DNA from: Kibdelosporangium persicum
GTDB lineage: Bacteria; Actinomycetota; Actinomycetes; Mycobacteriales; Pseudonocardiaceae
Length of the DNA: 64,000 bases
Reading direction: 5' to 3'
Assembly (NCBI RefSeq): GCF_013280595.1
Contig: NZ_JAAATY010000012.1
Span: 186,001 to 250,000 of the forward strand
Every line of letters starts with the position of its first letter. Within the stretch, counting starts at the first letter, position 1. Below the pieces are notes generated by a model. That model did no database searches. It was not told the DNA's origin and was given only the letters and a program-made list of their open reading frames with translations. The translations under genes were made by a program, and so were the position numbers. Positions 45,708-53,758 of this stretch are shown piece by piece.

Positions 45708-46577
45708 ATGGACATCCGGGATGACGACATCGAGCAGTTGCGCGAGTGGTCCGCCCAGTCCGGTCCCCACGCGAACCGGGCGGCAATGGTGCTGATGGCC
45801 TCCGACGGCATGCCGCTCGCCGAGATCGCACGCCGCCTGCGGACCACTCGTTCCACCGTGACAGCGTGGTGCCAGCGGTACCGCGACGAAGGCGTGGACG
45901 GGTTGCGTGACCGGCCGCGCCAGGGCCGCCCACAGGCGATCGATGACGTGGAACTGTTGCTGCGCACGCTGATCACCTCGCCGAACGGTCAGGCATGGCG
46001 CCGTTGGTCGACCCGGTCGCTCGCCGCCGAGGTGGGCGCGTCCAACGGCACGGTCGCTCGCGCCTGGCGCCGTTGGGGTTACCGATCCGAGGCACCAGCG
46101 GAGTTCCGGCTGCCGTTGAGCCCTGCTCTGCCCGGCCGCGTCGTCGACGTCGTCGGCATCCACACCAAGCATCGCGTTCTCGCGGTGCGTGTCGCCGGTG
46201 AACCGGCCGTGCCCAGCCGACGGTTGCCCGTCGTGCACGACGACGAGGTCGCGACGTTCATCTCGCACGTCCTCGCCCGGCACGGCTCGGCGATCCACCT
46301 GATCAGCGCCGATCCCACCGTGTACGAACGGCCCGAGGTCCAGGCCGTGCTCACGGCCCACCCGCACCTGCGTGCGCACGTCGTCATGCCCGGCTTCGAC
46401 TGGCTGGACATCACGACGCTTGCCTTGGGCATGGCCAAGGCAAGCCCATCGCCCAGGCACCAACGAGCCGTCGTGACCGCGGTGCTGCGGTTCGTCGACG
46501 CGCTACGCCGTCGCACCGACCCGGTGACCTGGGTCCAGGACGCGCCCGCCGTAACCCCGGCTCTGCGGAGTGCTTAG
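45708..46577 (+). CDS. HTH protein derived from an IS630-type transposase, catalytic domain degenerate
   Basis: A 289-residue protein. The N-terminal ~150 residues are the paired HTH region of IS630/Tc1-like transposases (PLAEIARRLRTTRSTVTAWCQRY, the GVDGLRDRPRQGRP linker, WSTRSLAAEVGASNGTVARA). The C-terminal part starts like the DDE domain (VVDVVGIHTKHRVLAV), but the first catalytic Asp region (VDEKSQ in IS630) is absent and the last block (SWLNQVE in IS630) reads FDWLDITTLA. No terminal inverted repeats are seen. It is therefore a dead or domesticated transposase, perhaps now a DNA-binding regulator. Its stop overlaps the convergent methyltransferase stop by 4 bases. Confidence 0.78.
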   Translation: MDIRDDDIEQLREWSAQSGPHANRAAMVLMASDGMPLAEIARRLRTTRSTVTAWCQRYRDEGVDGLRDRPRQGRPQAIDDVELLLRTLITSPNGQAWRRWSTRSLAAEVGASNGTVARAWRRWGYRSEAPAEFRLPLSPALPGRVVDVVGIHTKHRVLAVRVAGEPAVPSRRLPVVHDDEVATFISHVLARHGSAIHLISADPTVYERPEVQAVLTAHPHLRAHVVMPGFDWLDITTLALGMAKASPSPRHQRAVVTAVLRFVDALRRRTDPVTWVQDAPAVTPALRSA

Positions 46578-47314
46578 TCCTCGGCCTTCTCGTAGACCGA
46601 CACGTGCTTGGTGCTCTCGTGCGTGAACGCGTGCCGGGTCCAGCCGCCCCAGCGCTGGAACAGCCTGAGCCCGGCCAGTCGCGCCATCAGGTCGAGTTCC
46701 GACGGCCACACGTACCGGAACGGGATCGACTGGTTCTCCCCGCGCCCGTCGACGACCTCGATGTAGTTCGAGGTCATCGACTGGGTGGCGGTGTCGTACA
46801 CGTCGAACGCCCACTGCGTCGGACTGGTGTACAGCGGAACGATCCTGTGCCCGGGCGGCAGCTTGCGGATCTCCGGCACCTCGACCTCCACCACGAACCG
46901 CCCGCCCGGCGCCAGGTGCCGCGCCACGTTGCGGAAGCACGCGACCTGCGCTTCCTGCGAGGTCAGGTTGGTGATGGTGTTGAACACGCTGTAGACGAGC
47001 GAGAACGTGTCCGGCACCTGGGTGGTGGAGAAGTCGCCGATGGTCACGTCGATCGCGCCGCCACCGGGTTTGGCGTGCAGCCGGGCCACCATCGCCCTGG
47101 ACAGGTCGATCCCGCGCACCTTGACCCCGCGCTGCGACAACGGCAGCGCGATCCGGCCGGTCCCGATGCCGAGCTCCAGAGCCGTCCCGCCTGCCGCCAA
47201 GTCCTCGAGGACGTCGACCGCCGTGTCCACGATGCCAGGCAGGAACATGTCCGACGACGACTCGTCGTACCTCCGTGCCACACCCTCGCCGAAGTACCCG
47301 TCTTCACCGATCAC
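46574..47314 (-). CDS. Class I SAM-dependent methyltransferase
   Basis: A 246-residue single-domain methyltransferase. Motif I is ALELGIGTGRIALPLSQRG, motif II VKVRGIDLSRAMV, and the post-motif is FSLVYSVFNTITNL. The style is that of small-molecule methyltransferases near natural-product genes (SnoaM/UbiE-like), but no substrate can be named. It lies outside the palindrome-defined cluster, convergent with the transposase-derived gene, and may be unrelated to either neighbour. Confidence 0.85.
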   Translation of the reverse strand: MIGEDGYFGEGVARRYDESSSDMFLPGIVDTAVDVLEDLAAGGTALELGIGTGRIALPLSQRGVKVRGIDLSRAMVARLHAKPGGGAIDVTIGDFSTTQVPDTFSLVYSVFNTITNLTSQEAQVACFRNVARHLAPGGRFVVEVEVPEIRKLPPGHRIVPLYTSPTQWAFDVYDTATQSMTSNYIEVVDGRGENQSIPFRYVWPSELDLMARLAGLRLFQRWGGWTRHAFTHESTKHVSVYEKAED

Positions 47315-47583
47315 CCGTGAACACTATCGTTCCGTCCGCACAAGACGTGGGCACGGCCTGCCGATCCGCTCACCCGGCCGACCGGCAAGGCCTCCGCCCC
47401 GGCATCCGTGCGTCCGGCAGGCACGCGGCAGGTCCCGGCACGAAGAATCTCCATGGTGGTCACCTCCGGCCATCACAGGGGCTTCGCCGCCCATCGCACC
47501 CACGACCTTCGAAAAGGCGTAACCGCCTGCCACCAAAGCATTCTGAAAGGCCTTACACGGCTACTTAGGACAGCGGTACACGG

Positions 47584-47611
47584 TTGACAGCACGGTTCAG
47601 CCTGCTACCGT
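47584..47611 (+). promoter_or_regulatory. Promoter of the first pectate lyase
   Basis: TTGACA at 47584-47589, 16 bases, then TACCGT at 47606-47611. Start of transcription would fall near 47618, within the operator that follows. Confidence 0.6.
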
Positions 47612-47618
47612 CAAAGGT

Positions 47619-47634
47619 CGGAAAGCGCTTTCCG
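47619..47634. promoter_or_regulatory. LacI-family operator, perfect 16-base palindrome
   Basis: CGGAAAGCGCTTTCCG, with the central CG usual for LacI/GalR operators. It overlaps the expected +1 of the pectate lyase promoter, as for repression by blocking. It differs from the TTTGCAGAAA sites at 57377-59760, so another LacI protein probably binds it. Confidence 0.75.
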
Positions 47635-47681
47635 TCTCTCCCCTGCAGCAGGGCGGTTCTCCGCCCAACGGAAGGAACACG

Positions 47682-48620
47682 ATGTCAATGAAGACAGTGC
47701 GCGCCGGCGTGATCGGCGTACTGCTGGCCGCGGGCACAGTGCTTGCCCCGCAGCCGGCTTCGGCGGCACCGTTCGACCTGGCCGGATGGGCCACGCAAGG
47801 CGGCGGCACCACCGGCGGCGGCAACGCGTCGCCTGTCACGGTGACCAGTTCGTCCGCGTTGATCTCGGCCATGCAGTCGTCGAGCCCCGCGGTCATCCGC
47901 GTGTCCGGGTCGATCGCGATCTCGGGCATGCAGAAGGTCGCGTCGAACAAGACCCTGATCGGCGTCGGTTCCACCGCGGCGATCACCGGCGGCGGGCTGA
48001 ACATCGCCAACGCCTCGAACGTGATCGTGCGGAACATCAACTTCCGCGGCTGGTCGGACGACGCCATCAACGTGCAGTACTCGACGCGGGTCTGGATCGA
48101 CCACAACCAGTTCTCCAACGGCAACGACGGAGCCGTGGACGTCAAGCGCGCCTCGGACTACGTCACGGTCTCGTGGAACAAGTTCATCGACCACGACAAG
48201 ACAATGCTGTTGGGGCACAGCGACAGCAACGGCGGCGAGGACCGTGGCAAGCTGCGCGTGACCTACCACCACAACTGGTTCGCCGGCACCAACCAGCGCC
48301 ACCCGCGGGTCCGGTTCGGCAACCCGGTGCACGTGTACAACAACTACTACGCCAGCATCGGAAGCTACGGCGTCGCCTCCACAATGGAGGCCGGTGTGCT
48401 CGTGGAAGGCAACTACTTCGAGAACACCGAGGACCCCTTCCACCGCGGTGAGGGCAGCTCGCCCGCGGGCAGTCTGGTCGCGCGCAACAACCACTTCGTC
48501 AACTCCGGCAGCGGAGACGCCGGTGGCAGCGTGCGGAGCATCCCTTACTCCTACACGCTCGACTCCGCCTCGTCGGTGAAGTCGAGCGTCTCCAGTGGTG
48601 CCGGTACCGGCCGGATCTGA
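47682..48620 (+). CDS. Secreted pectate lyase, PL1 family
   Basis: A 312-residue secreted protein. The signal peptide MSMKTVRAGVIGVLLAAGTV runs to about ASAAP (residue 29), then follows a parallel beta-helix. PL1 marks: VWIDHNQF with the calcium-site Asp, DGAVDVKRASDYVTVSWN, and the catalytic Arg region NQRHPRVRFGNPVHVYNNYY. It cleaves polygalacturonate by beta-elimination outside the cell. The ATG at 47682 follows GGAAGGAA. Single gene under its own promoter/operator; products would feed the ABC importer at 54-57 kb. Confidence 0.93.
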   Translation: MSMKTVRAGVIGVLLAAGTVLAPQPASAAPFDLAGWATQGGGTTGGGNASPVTVTSSSALISAMQSSSPAVIRVSGSIAISGMQKVASNKTLIGVGSTAAITGGGLNIANASNVIVRNINFRGWSDDAINVQYSTRVWIDHNQFSNGNDGAVDVKRASDYVTVSWNKFIDHDKTMLLGHSDSNGGEDRGKLRVTYHHNWFAGTNQRHPRVRFGNPVHVYNNYYASIGSYGVASTMEAGVLVEGNYFENTEDPFHRGEGSSPAGSLVARNNHFVNSGSGDAGGSVRSIPYSYTLDSASSVKSSVSSGAGTGRI

Positions 48621-48632
48621 CGCGGGCGCCTC

Positions 48633-48664
48633 GGGCTCGTGGGTGAGCGCGCACCCACGAGCCC
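48633..48664. terminator. Hairpin between convergent genes
   Basis: A 13-bp perfect stem (GGGCTCGTGGGTG and its complement) with a 6-base loop, between the pectate lyase stop (48620) and the stop of the minus-strand gene (48672). Confidence 0.8.
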
Positions 48665-48671
48665 TCAACGC

Positions 48672-49445
48672 TCAGCCCAGTTCACACGTGGCGAACTGGC
48701 CGAGTCCTGCCGGCCTTTCCCCGGCCCGGCCGATCGCGATCGCGATCCGCTCCAGTGCCGCGGTCCGCTTACCGGCCAACGGCCCCAGAATCGCGTTCTG
48801 CACGAAGTTCGGCCCACCCTGCCCCACCGAGTTCGCCAGCCGCGTATTCGCTTCGGCCACCTGCTTGTCCAGATTCGCCAACTCCCGCTCCACCTCGGCC
48901 TGCGCGGCGGCCGGAACGTCAGGCAGAACCGGCTCCGGGCACACGATGCTGTTGCCTGCGGGCTGTGCTCCTGACGTCGCAGACGACGCCGGAGGCGGTG
49001 TCGGCGAGGATGTCACTGGGGGCGCCTGGCCCAGCCCACAGGTCGCGAACTGCTCCAGCCCTTCCGGACGCGCACCGTCGGCCCGGCCGATCGCGATCGC
49101 GATCCGGTCCAGTGCCGCGGTCCGCTTACCGGCCAACGGCCCCAGAATCGCGTTCTGCACGAAGTTCGGCCCACCCTGCCCCACCGAGTTCGCCAGCCGC
49201 GTATTCGCTTCGGCCACCTGCTTGTCCAGATTCGCCAGTTCACGGTCCACTTCGGCCCGCGCCGCCGCCGGCACCGCGGGCAGCGCCGGGCTTGGGCAGA
49301 CGATGCCCTGTACCTGCGGAGCTTCGGATTCACCACTCGAGGCCAGCGCGGCGACGGCGAGCGCGGACATGGCGCCCGCGCTGAGCAACCCGATCCACAC
49401 GAGGCGCCGTTTGGCACGCTGCGGACGGGCGTGTGCTTGTGACAT
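48672..49445 (-). CDS. Membrane-anchored or secreted protein made of two near-identical repeats
   Basis: A 257-residue protein I do not recognise. N-terminal basic stretch, one membrane/signal segment (VWIGLLSAGAMSALAVAAL), then two ~85-residue repeats separated by a Pro/Ser/Thr linker. Each repeat starts with a VCP Cys, has a helical RELANLDKQVAEANTRLANS segment followed by GQGGPNFVQNAILGPLAGKR, and ends with a second Cys (FATCGLG or FATCELG). The Cys pair probably makes one disulphide per repeat. DNA of the two repeats (about 48735-48895 and 49085-49245) is almost the same, so the duplication is recent or kept by gene conversion. A binding or wall-associated role is only a guess. Confidence 0.75.
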   Translation of the reverse strand: MSQAHARPQRAKRRLVWIGLLSAGAMSALAVAALASSGESEAPQVQGIVCPSPALPAVPAAARAEVDRELANLDKQVAEANTRLANSVGQGGPNFVQNAILGPLAGKRTAALDRIAIAIGRADGARPEGLEQFATCGLGQAPPVTSSPTPPPASSATSGAQPAGNSIVCPEPVLPDVPAAAQAEVERELANLDKQVAEANTRLANSVGQGGPNFVQNAILGPLAGKRTAALERIAIAIGRAGERPAGLGQFATCELG

Positions 49446-49528
49446 ATCGATACCTCACTGCTGTCGGGACTTCGGCAGCGTCAGGTACGGCACGCCGGTA
49501 CATCCGGCGCCACGGTTGGCCGCCTGAC

Positions 49529-49560
49529 CGGGGGCCGGCCGGACCAGTTGCCGGCCCCCG
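49529..49560 (-). terminator. Hairpin after the LPMO gene
   Basis: An 11-bp stem (CGGGGGCCGGC and its complement) with a 10-base loop, 49 bases downstream of the LPMO stop on the minus strand and before the next minus-strand gene. Confidence 0.6.
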
Positions 49561-49608
49561 CATCAGACACGAGTGAACCGATCCCGCCGGTTCACGTTAA
49601 CATCGAAA

Positions 49609-50262
49609 TCATCCGGTGAAGTTCACGTCACTGCAGAAGTAGTAGGACTGGTCCATGTGACTGGCCTGCCAGATCGTGTACACGACGTGCCGGCCGGACC
49701 TCGATCCCGCGTTCACGTTGACCTGGTACGTGCCGGCGGGCGCGAGCTTGCCCGTCTGGGCGACCAGCTCCAGGTTGTTCCACCCCAAGGGCTGCGTCAG
49801 CGGGTTGAACCCCTGCCTGGTCACGTAGACGTAGAGGTAGTCGGCGCCGTGCCTGGCCTGGTCGGTGACGGTCAGCGTGAACCTGTTGCTCTTGTTCGCC
49901 ATCTGCCACGCGCCGACGGCGTCGAGGGAGTTGTACCGTCCGTCCCCGGTGCGCCCGCCGCTGCACAGCTGTCCGTTCGGGATGGTGCCCTGGTGGTTGC
50001 CGCCCACGTTCTCGCGGTACAGGCCGTTCCAGTTCCACATCGCGTTCGTGTCGTGTTGCCAGGCCTGCCAGCACATCGGGTCCTTGGTCGCCATCTCCGG
50101 GTTCTGGAAGTCACTGCCCCAGCGGGCCCAGCAGCCGTAGTTGCGTGACGGCGGGTCAGTGGTCGAACCATGGGCGCTCGCCGTCCCGCTCATCAGCGTG
50201 GCGAACAGCACGCCGATCGCACTCACCACTGTGAGCACACGTCGGCCTAACTGGTTGTGCAC
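49609..50262 (-). CDS. Lytic polysaccharide monooxygenase, AA10 (CBM33) family
   Basis: A 217-residue secreted copper enzyme. The signal peptide ends ...SGTASA and the mature protein begins His-Gly-Ser, so the N-terminal His needed for the copper histidine brace is right at the predicted cleavage site. The second brace His is in IWQASHMDQSYYFCSDV. Single AA10 domain without a separate binding module. It breaks crystalline chitin or cellulose oxidatively. The GTG at 50262 has GGAGGAGG upstream. The promoter carries a CebR-type operator and a DasR-type palindrome, so both cellulose- and chitin-linked control are indicated. Confidence 0.93.
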   Translation of the reverse strand: MHNQLGRRVLTVVSAIGVLFATLMSGTASAHGSTTDPPSRNYGCWARWGSDFQNPEMATKDPMCWQAWQHDTNAMWNWNGLYRENVGGNHQGTIPNGQLCSGGRTGDGRYNSLDAVGAWQMANKSNRFTLTVTDQARHGADYLYVYVTRQGFNPLTQPLGWNNLELVAQTGKLAPAGTYQVNVNAGSRSGRHVVYTIWQASHMDQSYYFCSDVNFTG

Positions 50263-50301
50263 GTTGTCCTCCTCCTTGAGGGGTGCACTTGCAGGGAAAG
50301 G

Positions 50302-50317
50302 CTGGGAGCGCTCCCAG
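50302..50317. promoter_or_regulatory. CebR-type operator in the LPMO promoter
   Basis: CTGGGAGCGCTCCCAG, a perfect palindrome whose inner 14 bases equal the CebR consensus TGGGAGCGCTCCCA of streptomycetes. It lies just downstream of the -10 element, 40 bases before the LPMO GTG. Confidence 0.85.
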
Positions 50318-50323
50318 ACTCCT

Positions 50324-50352
50324 ACTGTAGCCAGTGCCGCACACCCTGTGAA
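50324..50352 (-). promoter_or_regulatory. LPMO promoter
   Basis: On the minus strand: TTCACA (50352-50347), 17 bases, TACAGT (50329-50324). Correct spacing, followed directly by the CebR-type operator. Confidence 0.6.
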
Positions 50353-50369
50353 GGCCTGACCTCGGGACT

Positions 50370-50387
50370 ATTTGGTCTGGACCAAAT
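50370..50387. promoter_or_regulatory. DasR-type (dre-like) palindrome upstream of the LPMO promoter
   Basis: ATTTGGTCTGGACCAAAT. The core TGGTCTGGACCA (50373-50384) differs at one base from the DasR consensus TGGTCTAGACCA. It lies 18 bases upstream of the -35 hexamer, and DasR controls chitin-use genes in streptomycetes. Confidence 0.65.
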
Positions 50388-50397
50388 ACCCCGAGAC

Positions 50398-50445
50398 CCT
50401 CGTGAGTGTTTATCAGGGTTAGAACACCGATAAACACTCACGAGG
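50398..50445. repeat. GTGAGTG palindrome with conserved loop, copy 1; probable terminator of the pectin operon
   Basis: A perfect 17-bp stem (CCTCGTGAGTGTTTATC and its complement) around AGGGTTAGAACACC. The loop recurs in 13 of 14 bases at 62140-62153. It lies 28 bases after the pectate lyase 2 stop on the minus strand. Confidence 0.8.
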
Positions 50446-50472
50446 AGCGGGGTGGTCGTCCGGGTATGGGGC

Positions 50473-51723
50473 TCACCAGTTGCGGCCGACGCCTGCCTTC
50501 GCCCGCACCTGCCGTGGCACATCGATGGTCCGGTCCAGCCGGGGAACGAGCGTCGGCGTCCACCCGACATCGGTGCCCAGGTCCGGATCGAACGCCGCGT
50601 TGTGCGCCGCCACCACGTCGACGGGCCGCCCGTTCACCAGTGTGCCGGTGGCGTGCAGCACGGTTCCCTTCCACCACTTCGCGATCAGGCTCGGGTCCTG
50701 GCGGGTTTGGAAGAAGTTGTTCTCCGCGTAGATCTTCGACTCGACGCCGACACCCCACGAGTACTCGTACTCTCCGGGGATCACGTAGAGGTTGTTGTAC
50801 ACGTGAAGCTGTCCATAGCGGACACGAGGCGCGCGGGAGCCGAGGTTCTCGAAGAGGTTGTGGTGCAACGTCACACGCAGCTTGCCCACGTCGTAGGTCG
50901 GCCGGTCGGTGTTGCCGATCAGCAGTGACTTGTCGTGGTCGTGGAAGTGGTTGTACGACAGGGTCACCAGGTCGGCGCCGTTGACCACGTCGAGCAGGCC
51001 GTCGTGCACCTCGTACTTGCGGCCGAAGTATGTCGGCTGAGTGGTGTTGCCGCCGTCGCTGAACTCGCTGCGGTCCACCCACACATGCGTCGCTCCGGCC
51101 AGCACGAGGTTGTCGTACTCGGAGTTCCAGTTGCCGGTGTCGCCGTCCAGCGGGTCCCACTGCGGGAAACAGTCGTACGCGTCCTCGAACCGCAGGTTGC
51201 GGATGATCACGTTGTCCACGTTGGACGCCCGCAACGTCAGTCCGTGCAACGTGGCGTCGTCGCCGAGACCGACGATCGTCGTGTTCGAACTGACCGGGAC
51301 CACGACCCGGCGGGCCTGATTGGCCTGCGACCGGGCACGTGCGTCCTCCAACGGCCCGGACGGCTCGACCCTGCCCCACGTGGCCGGGTCGTACTGCGTC
51401 AGGTAGGCCTGGAGGCTGTAGCCGGGATCGGCGTAGTCCGCGCAGGACAGCGGGCGGTCGTTGTCGTCCGCGTTGCCCTCGATCGTCCCGCGCACGTAGA
51501 TGATCTTCGACTCGTTCCCGGCGAGCGCCGCCACGAGTTCCGAGCGACTGTCCACGAAGTACACGTGGTCGCGGGTCGCCGCCGAACCGCCGGTCGTGCC
51601 CGCCGCCCAGCCGTCACGGGGACCCAGTACCTCACGGCCGAGGTTCTCGAAGTCCGCGCCGGCCGGCGCGGCGGACACCACGCCCGCCGCCACCACCATC
51701 GGTAACAGCTTCGCCAACAGCAT
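50473..51723 (-). CDS. Secreted pectate lyase-like protein, PL1 family
   Basis: A 416-residue secreted beta-helix protein. Signal peptide MLLAKLLPMVVAAGVVSAAP, mature part from about ADFENLGREVL. PL1 marks are TTIVGLGDDATLHGLTLR, DNVIIRNLRFEDAYDCFPQWDP (calcium-site Asp pair), WVDRSEFSDGG and the catalytic Arg region GSRAPRVRYGQLHVYNNLY. Distinct from the lyase at 47682 and longer. The ATG overlaps the stop of the DUF6807 gene (TAATG). It is the last gene of the importer operon, so extracellular cleavage and uptake are expressed together. Confidence 0.9.
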   Translation of the reverse strand: MLLAKLLPMVVAAGVVSAAPAGADFENLGREVLGPRDGWAAGTTGGSAATRDHVYFVDSRSELVAALAGNESKIIYVRGTIEGNADDNDRPLSCADYADPGYSLQAYLTQYDPATWGRVEPSGPLEDARARSQANQARRVVVPVSSNTTIVGLGDDATLHGLTLRASNVDNVIIRNLRFEDAYDCFPQWDPLDGDTGNWNSEYDNLVLAGATHVWVDRSEFSDGGNTTQPTYFGRKYEVHDGLLDVVNGADLVTLSYNHFHDHDKSLLIGNTDRPTYDVGKLRVTLHHNLFENLGSRAPRVRYGQLHVYNNLYVIPGEYEYSWGVGVESKIYAENNFFQTRQDPSLIAKWWKGTVLHATGTLVNGRPVDVVAAHNAAFDPDLGTDVGWTPTLVPRLDRTIDVPRQVRAKAGVGRNW

Positions 51724-52640
51724 TAGGCTTCCTCCTTGCTCCACCGAGGAGTGATGCGATGACCGATGTACTCGTCGATCCGCCCGGAGTCCCACCGGCC
51801 GTCGGCGATGATCGCGTGATGGGTCAGGCTCAGCCGCCCATCGGGTTCGAGCAACAGCGGCTCGTGGAACGTGACCGCGAAGCTGACCACGGGAAACGGT
51901 GCCGTGCGGACGTACCACGGCGTCGGATAGCGGACGTTGTCCGGGCAGTCGACGAAGACCACGGTGGAATGCCGGAGGCTGACGTCGTGCTGGCCGGTGA
52001 AGGACAACCACGATGACCGGGACCCCATCGCCTCTTCACCGTGCACTCCCGACGAGGTGACCGCCTCGCCACCGATGAACGAACGCGGCCCGCGCCAGAA
52101 CAGGCCGCCGTAGCCCGCGGTCGGGCGGCCTTCGGTCACCGGACTGCCCCAGCGCAGTTCACGTCCGCTCGTGTTGTGCAGCCGCGTTCTCCACGTGAGC
52201 AGCCAAGATCCGTCGACCGGGTCCACTTCGGCCACTTCGATCGACCGGTCCTCGATCAGCCAGCACTCCCCCGCCCTGGTCTGCCATTCCAGGCGGTGCC
52301 CCAGCTCCACCCGGTCGTCGGCGCACTCGGCGCGATGCCAGCGCACGTGCCTGATCGAGCCGTTGTTGTCCAGCGGGGTGTAGCCCTGGCCACGCACGAA
52401 CGTCCGGCCGCCCCAGAAGTTCTCCCCGGACAGGTTCGCCGCGGTGAACTGCAGGCCGTTGTGCCAGGTGTGGTCGTGCGGCCGGATCGCGCTGACCACA
52501 TCGCCCGTTGTCGTCCGAAGTGGATGGAGATACGGCTTCGGTGAATCGGACTGCGGAACACCCGGTTCCACCACGTACTCGGCCAGTTCCACGTCACCGG
52601 CGGCCACCCGGACGTAGCCGTTGTCGGCGATCAGCCGCAT
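51723..52640 (-). CDS. DUF6807 (PmoA-family) protein
   Basis: A 305-residue beta-sandwich protein of the DUF6807 group, which databases often call 'methane oxygenase PmoA' although it has no relation to methane monooxygenase. Visible marks are SAIRPHDHTWHNGLQFTAAN (His-rich loop), GENFWGGRTFVRGQGY and SPVTEGRPTAGYGGLFWRG. Members occur in sugar-catabolic operons with Gfo/Idh oxidoreductases, as here, and are thought to bind or modify carbohydrates. The ATG at 52640 overlaps the previous stop (TGATG); an ATG at 52652 is also in frame. Confidence 0.82.
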   Translation of the reverse strand: MRLIADNGYVRVAAGDVELAEYVVEPGVPQSDSPKPYLHPLRTTTGDVVSAIRPHDHTWHNGLQFTAANLSGENFWGGRTFVRGQGYTPLDNNGSIRHVRWHRAECADDRVELGHRLEWQTRAGECWLIEDRSIEVAEVDPVDGSWLLTWRTRLHNTSGRELRWGSPVTEGRPTAGYGGLFWRGPRSFIGGEAVTSSGVHGEEAMGSRSSWLSFTGQHDVSLRHSTVVFVDCPDNVRYPTPWYVRTAPFPVVSFAVTFHEPLLLEPDGRLSLTHHAIIADGRWDSGRIDEYIGHRITPRWSKEEA

Positions 52641-53758
52641 CAGATCGCCCATGGCACACCCAGTTCCGAGAACAACGCCATGCTTTCCGCGGCCGACTCC
52701 ACGAACTTGTCGGCCCGGTCGATGACGTACCGGCGTTCCAGTCCGGTGTCGACCGAGTACACCCAGTCGGCGGCGACCCGCCTTGGCCCAGGATGGTCCC
52801 GCACCGCCTGGACGAACGCGGTGAAGGCGCGGGTCTGGCTCAGCGGCGCGACCAACGGCGTCTTGTCCCTGACGTGCATCACGAGGTTGCGCAGCAGGTC
52901 GATGGGCGTCCCGGCGGGCACACGTTCACCGTTGATCTCCAAGGCGTTGGACCGATACCACCAGCGGGCCTTTCCCCGCGTGCCGTGCAACACCACATAC
53001 GGCTCGAACTCCTGCTCGGTGCACAGTGTCGCCGCGGCGACGACCTCCAGGCCGTTCGCGAACGTCACCCGGGCGCACGCGGTGTCGTCGGCCTCGATCT
53101 GCCGCGCCTGGAAGAGCTCGGTCTCCACCCGGGTCGGCAACACGTCCGCTTTCCCCGCCACGAGCAACGCCGTGGCGATGGCGTGGGCGAAGGGATTGGT
53201 CAACGAGCCGTCCACCACGAACTCGCCGTTGAGCCGACGACGGCCCGCCCAGGAATTGCGCTGGTAGTAGGCGTCGCGACGAATCCACGCACCGGCCGTG
53301 CCGACGCCGGTGAGCATGCCGATCGCCTGGGTTTCGACGGCGGCGCGAAGGGCGTGCAACGCCATCGACCCGAAGCTCTGGAAGCCGGTCTGGACCTGCA
53401 CGCGCCTCCGGTGCGCTGCCGCGGCGAGCCGCTCGAACGCGTCAAGCCCGAGTACGGGCGGCTTCTCCACCAGCACATGGCATCCCGCCGAGACGGCCGT
53501 GAGGGCCACGGGCAGGTGCGCGTGCGGCGGGGTCGCCACCACGACGATGTCCGGTGTCGTCTCGTCGATCAGATCACGCAGGTCACGGCGGACAGCGGCG
53601 TCGGGCGGCAGCAGACTGGCCGTCTCCGGCACGGTCTCCCGCACGTCACAGGCCCCTGCCAGAACGATTTCCGACGAGTCGTGCATCGCACGGGCCCGGC
53701 GCAGGTGCACTTCCGCGTACCCGGTCATCCCGGCCACCACCACGCGTGGCCGCTTCAC
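52640..53758 (-). CDS. Gfo/Idh/MocA-family oxidoreductase, copy 1
   Basis: A 372-residue NAD(P)-dependent sugar oxidoreductase. N-terminal Rossmann motif VVVAGMTGYAEVHL (unusual G-M-T-G-Y), VVVATPPHAHLPVA and the catalytic-Lys region VLVEKPP, then the beta-sheet domain. The GTG at 53758 overlaps the YesL-like stop (GTGA). The gene at 58550 is a clear paralogue (shared TGFQSFGS, YYxRNxWAGRR, GSLTNPFxHA). The substrate is probably a sugar or uronic acid released from pectin or a side chain. Confidence 0.88.
   Translation of the reverse strand: MKRPRVVVAGMTGYAEVHLRRARAMHDSSEIVLAGACDVRETVPETASLLPPDAAVRRDLRDLIDETTPDIVVVATPPHAHLPVALTAVSAGCHVLVEKPPVLGLDAFERLAAAAHRRRVQVQTGFQSFGSMALHALRAAVETQAIGMLTGVGTAGAWIRRDAYYQRNSWAGRRRLNGEFVVDGSLTNPFAHAIATALLVAGKADVLPTRVETELFQARQIEADDTACARVTFANGLEVVAAATLCTEQEFEPYVVLHGTRGKARWWYRSNALEINGERVPAGTPIDLLRNLVMHVRDKTPLVAPLSQTRAFTAFVQAVRDHPGPRRVAADWVYSVDTGLERRYVIDRADKFVESAAESMALFSELGVPWAI

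Larger units (their letters stand above)
47315..47681. other. Intergenic region before the first pectate lyase
   Basis: 367 bases without a supportable gene. The left half shows nothing beyond the upstream start region of the methyltransferase. The right 100 bases carry the lyase promoter and the LacI-type operator listed separately, then a G+C hairpin (GGGCGG and CCGCCC) and the ribosome site GGAAGG. Confidence 0.6.

Noticed and set aside
51723-52640. Methane monooxygenase subunit PmoA
   Set aside because: The DUF6807 family carries this name in databases by mistake; the protein is soluble and lies in a sugar operon.
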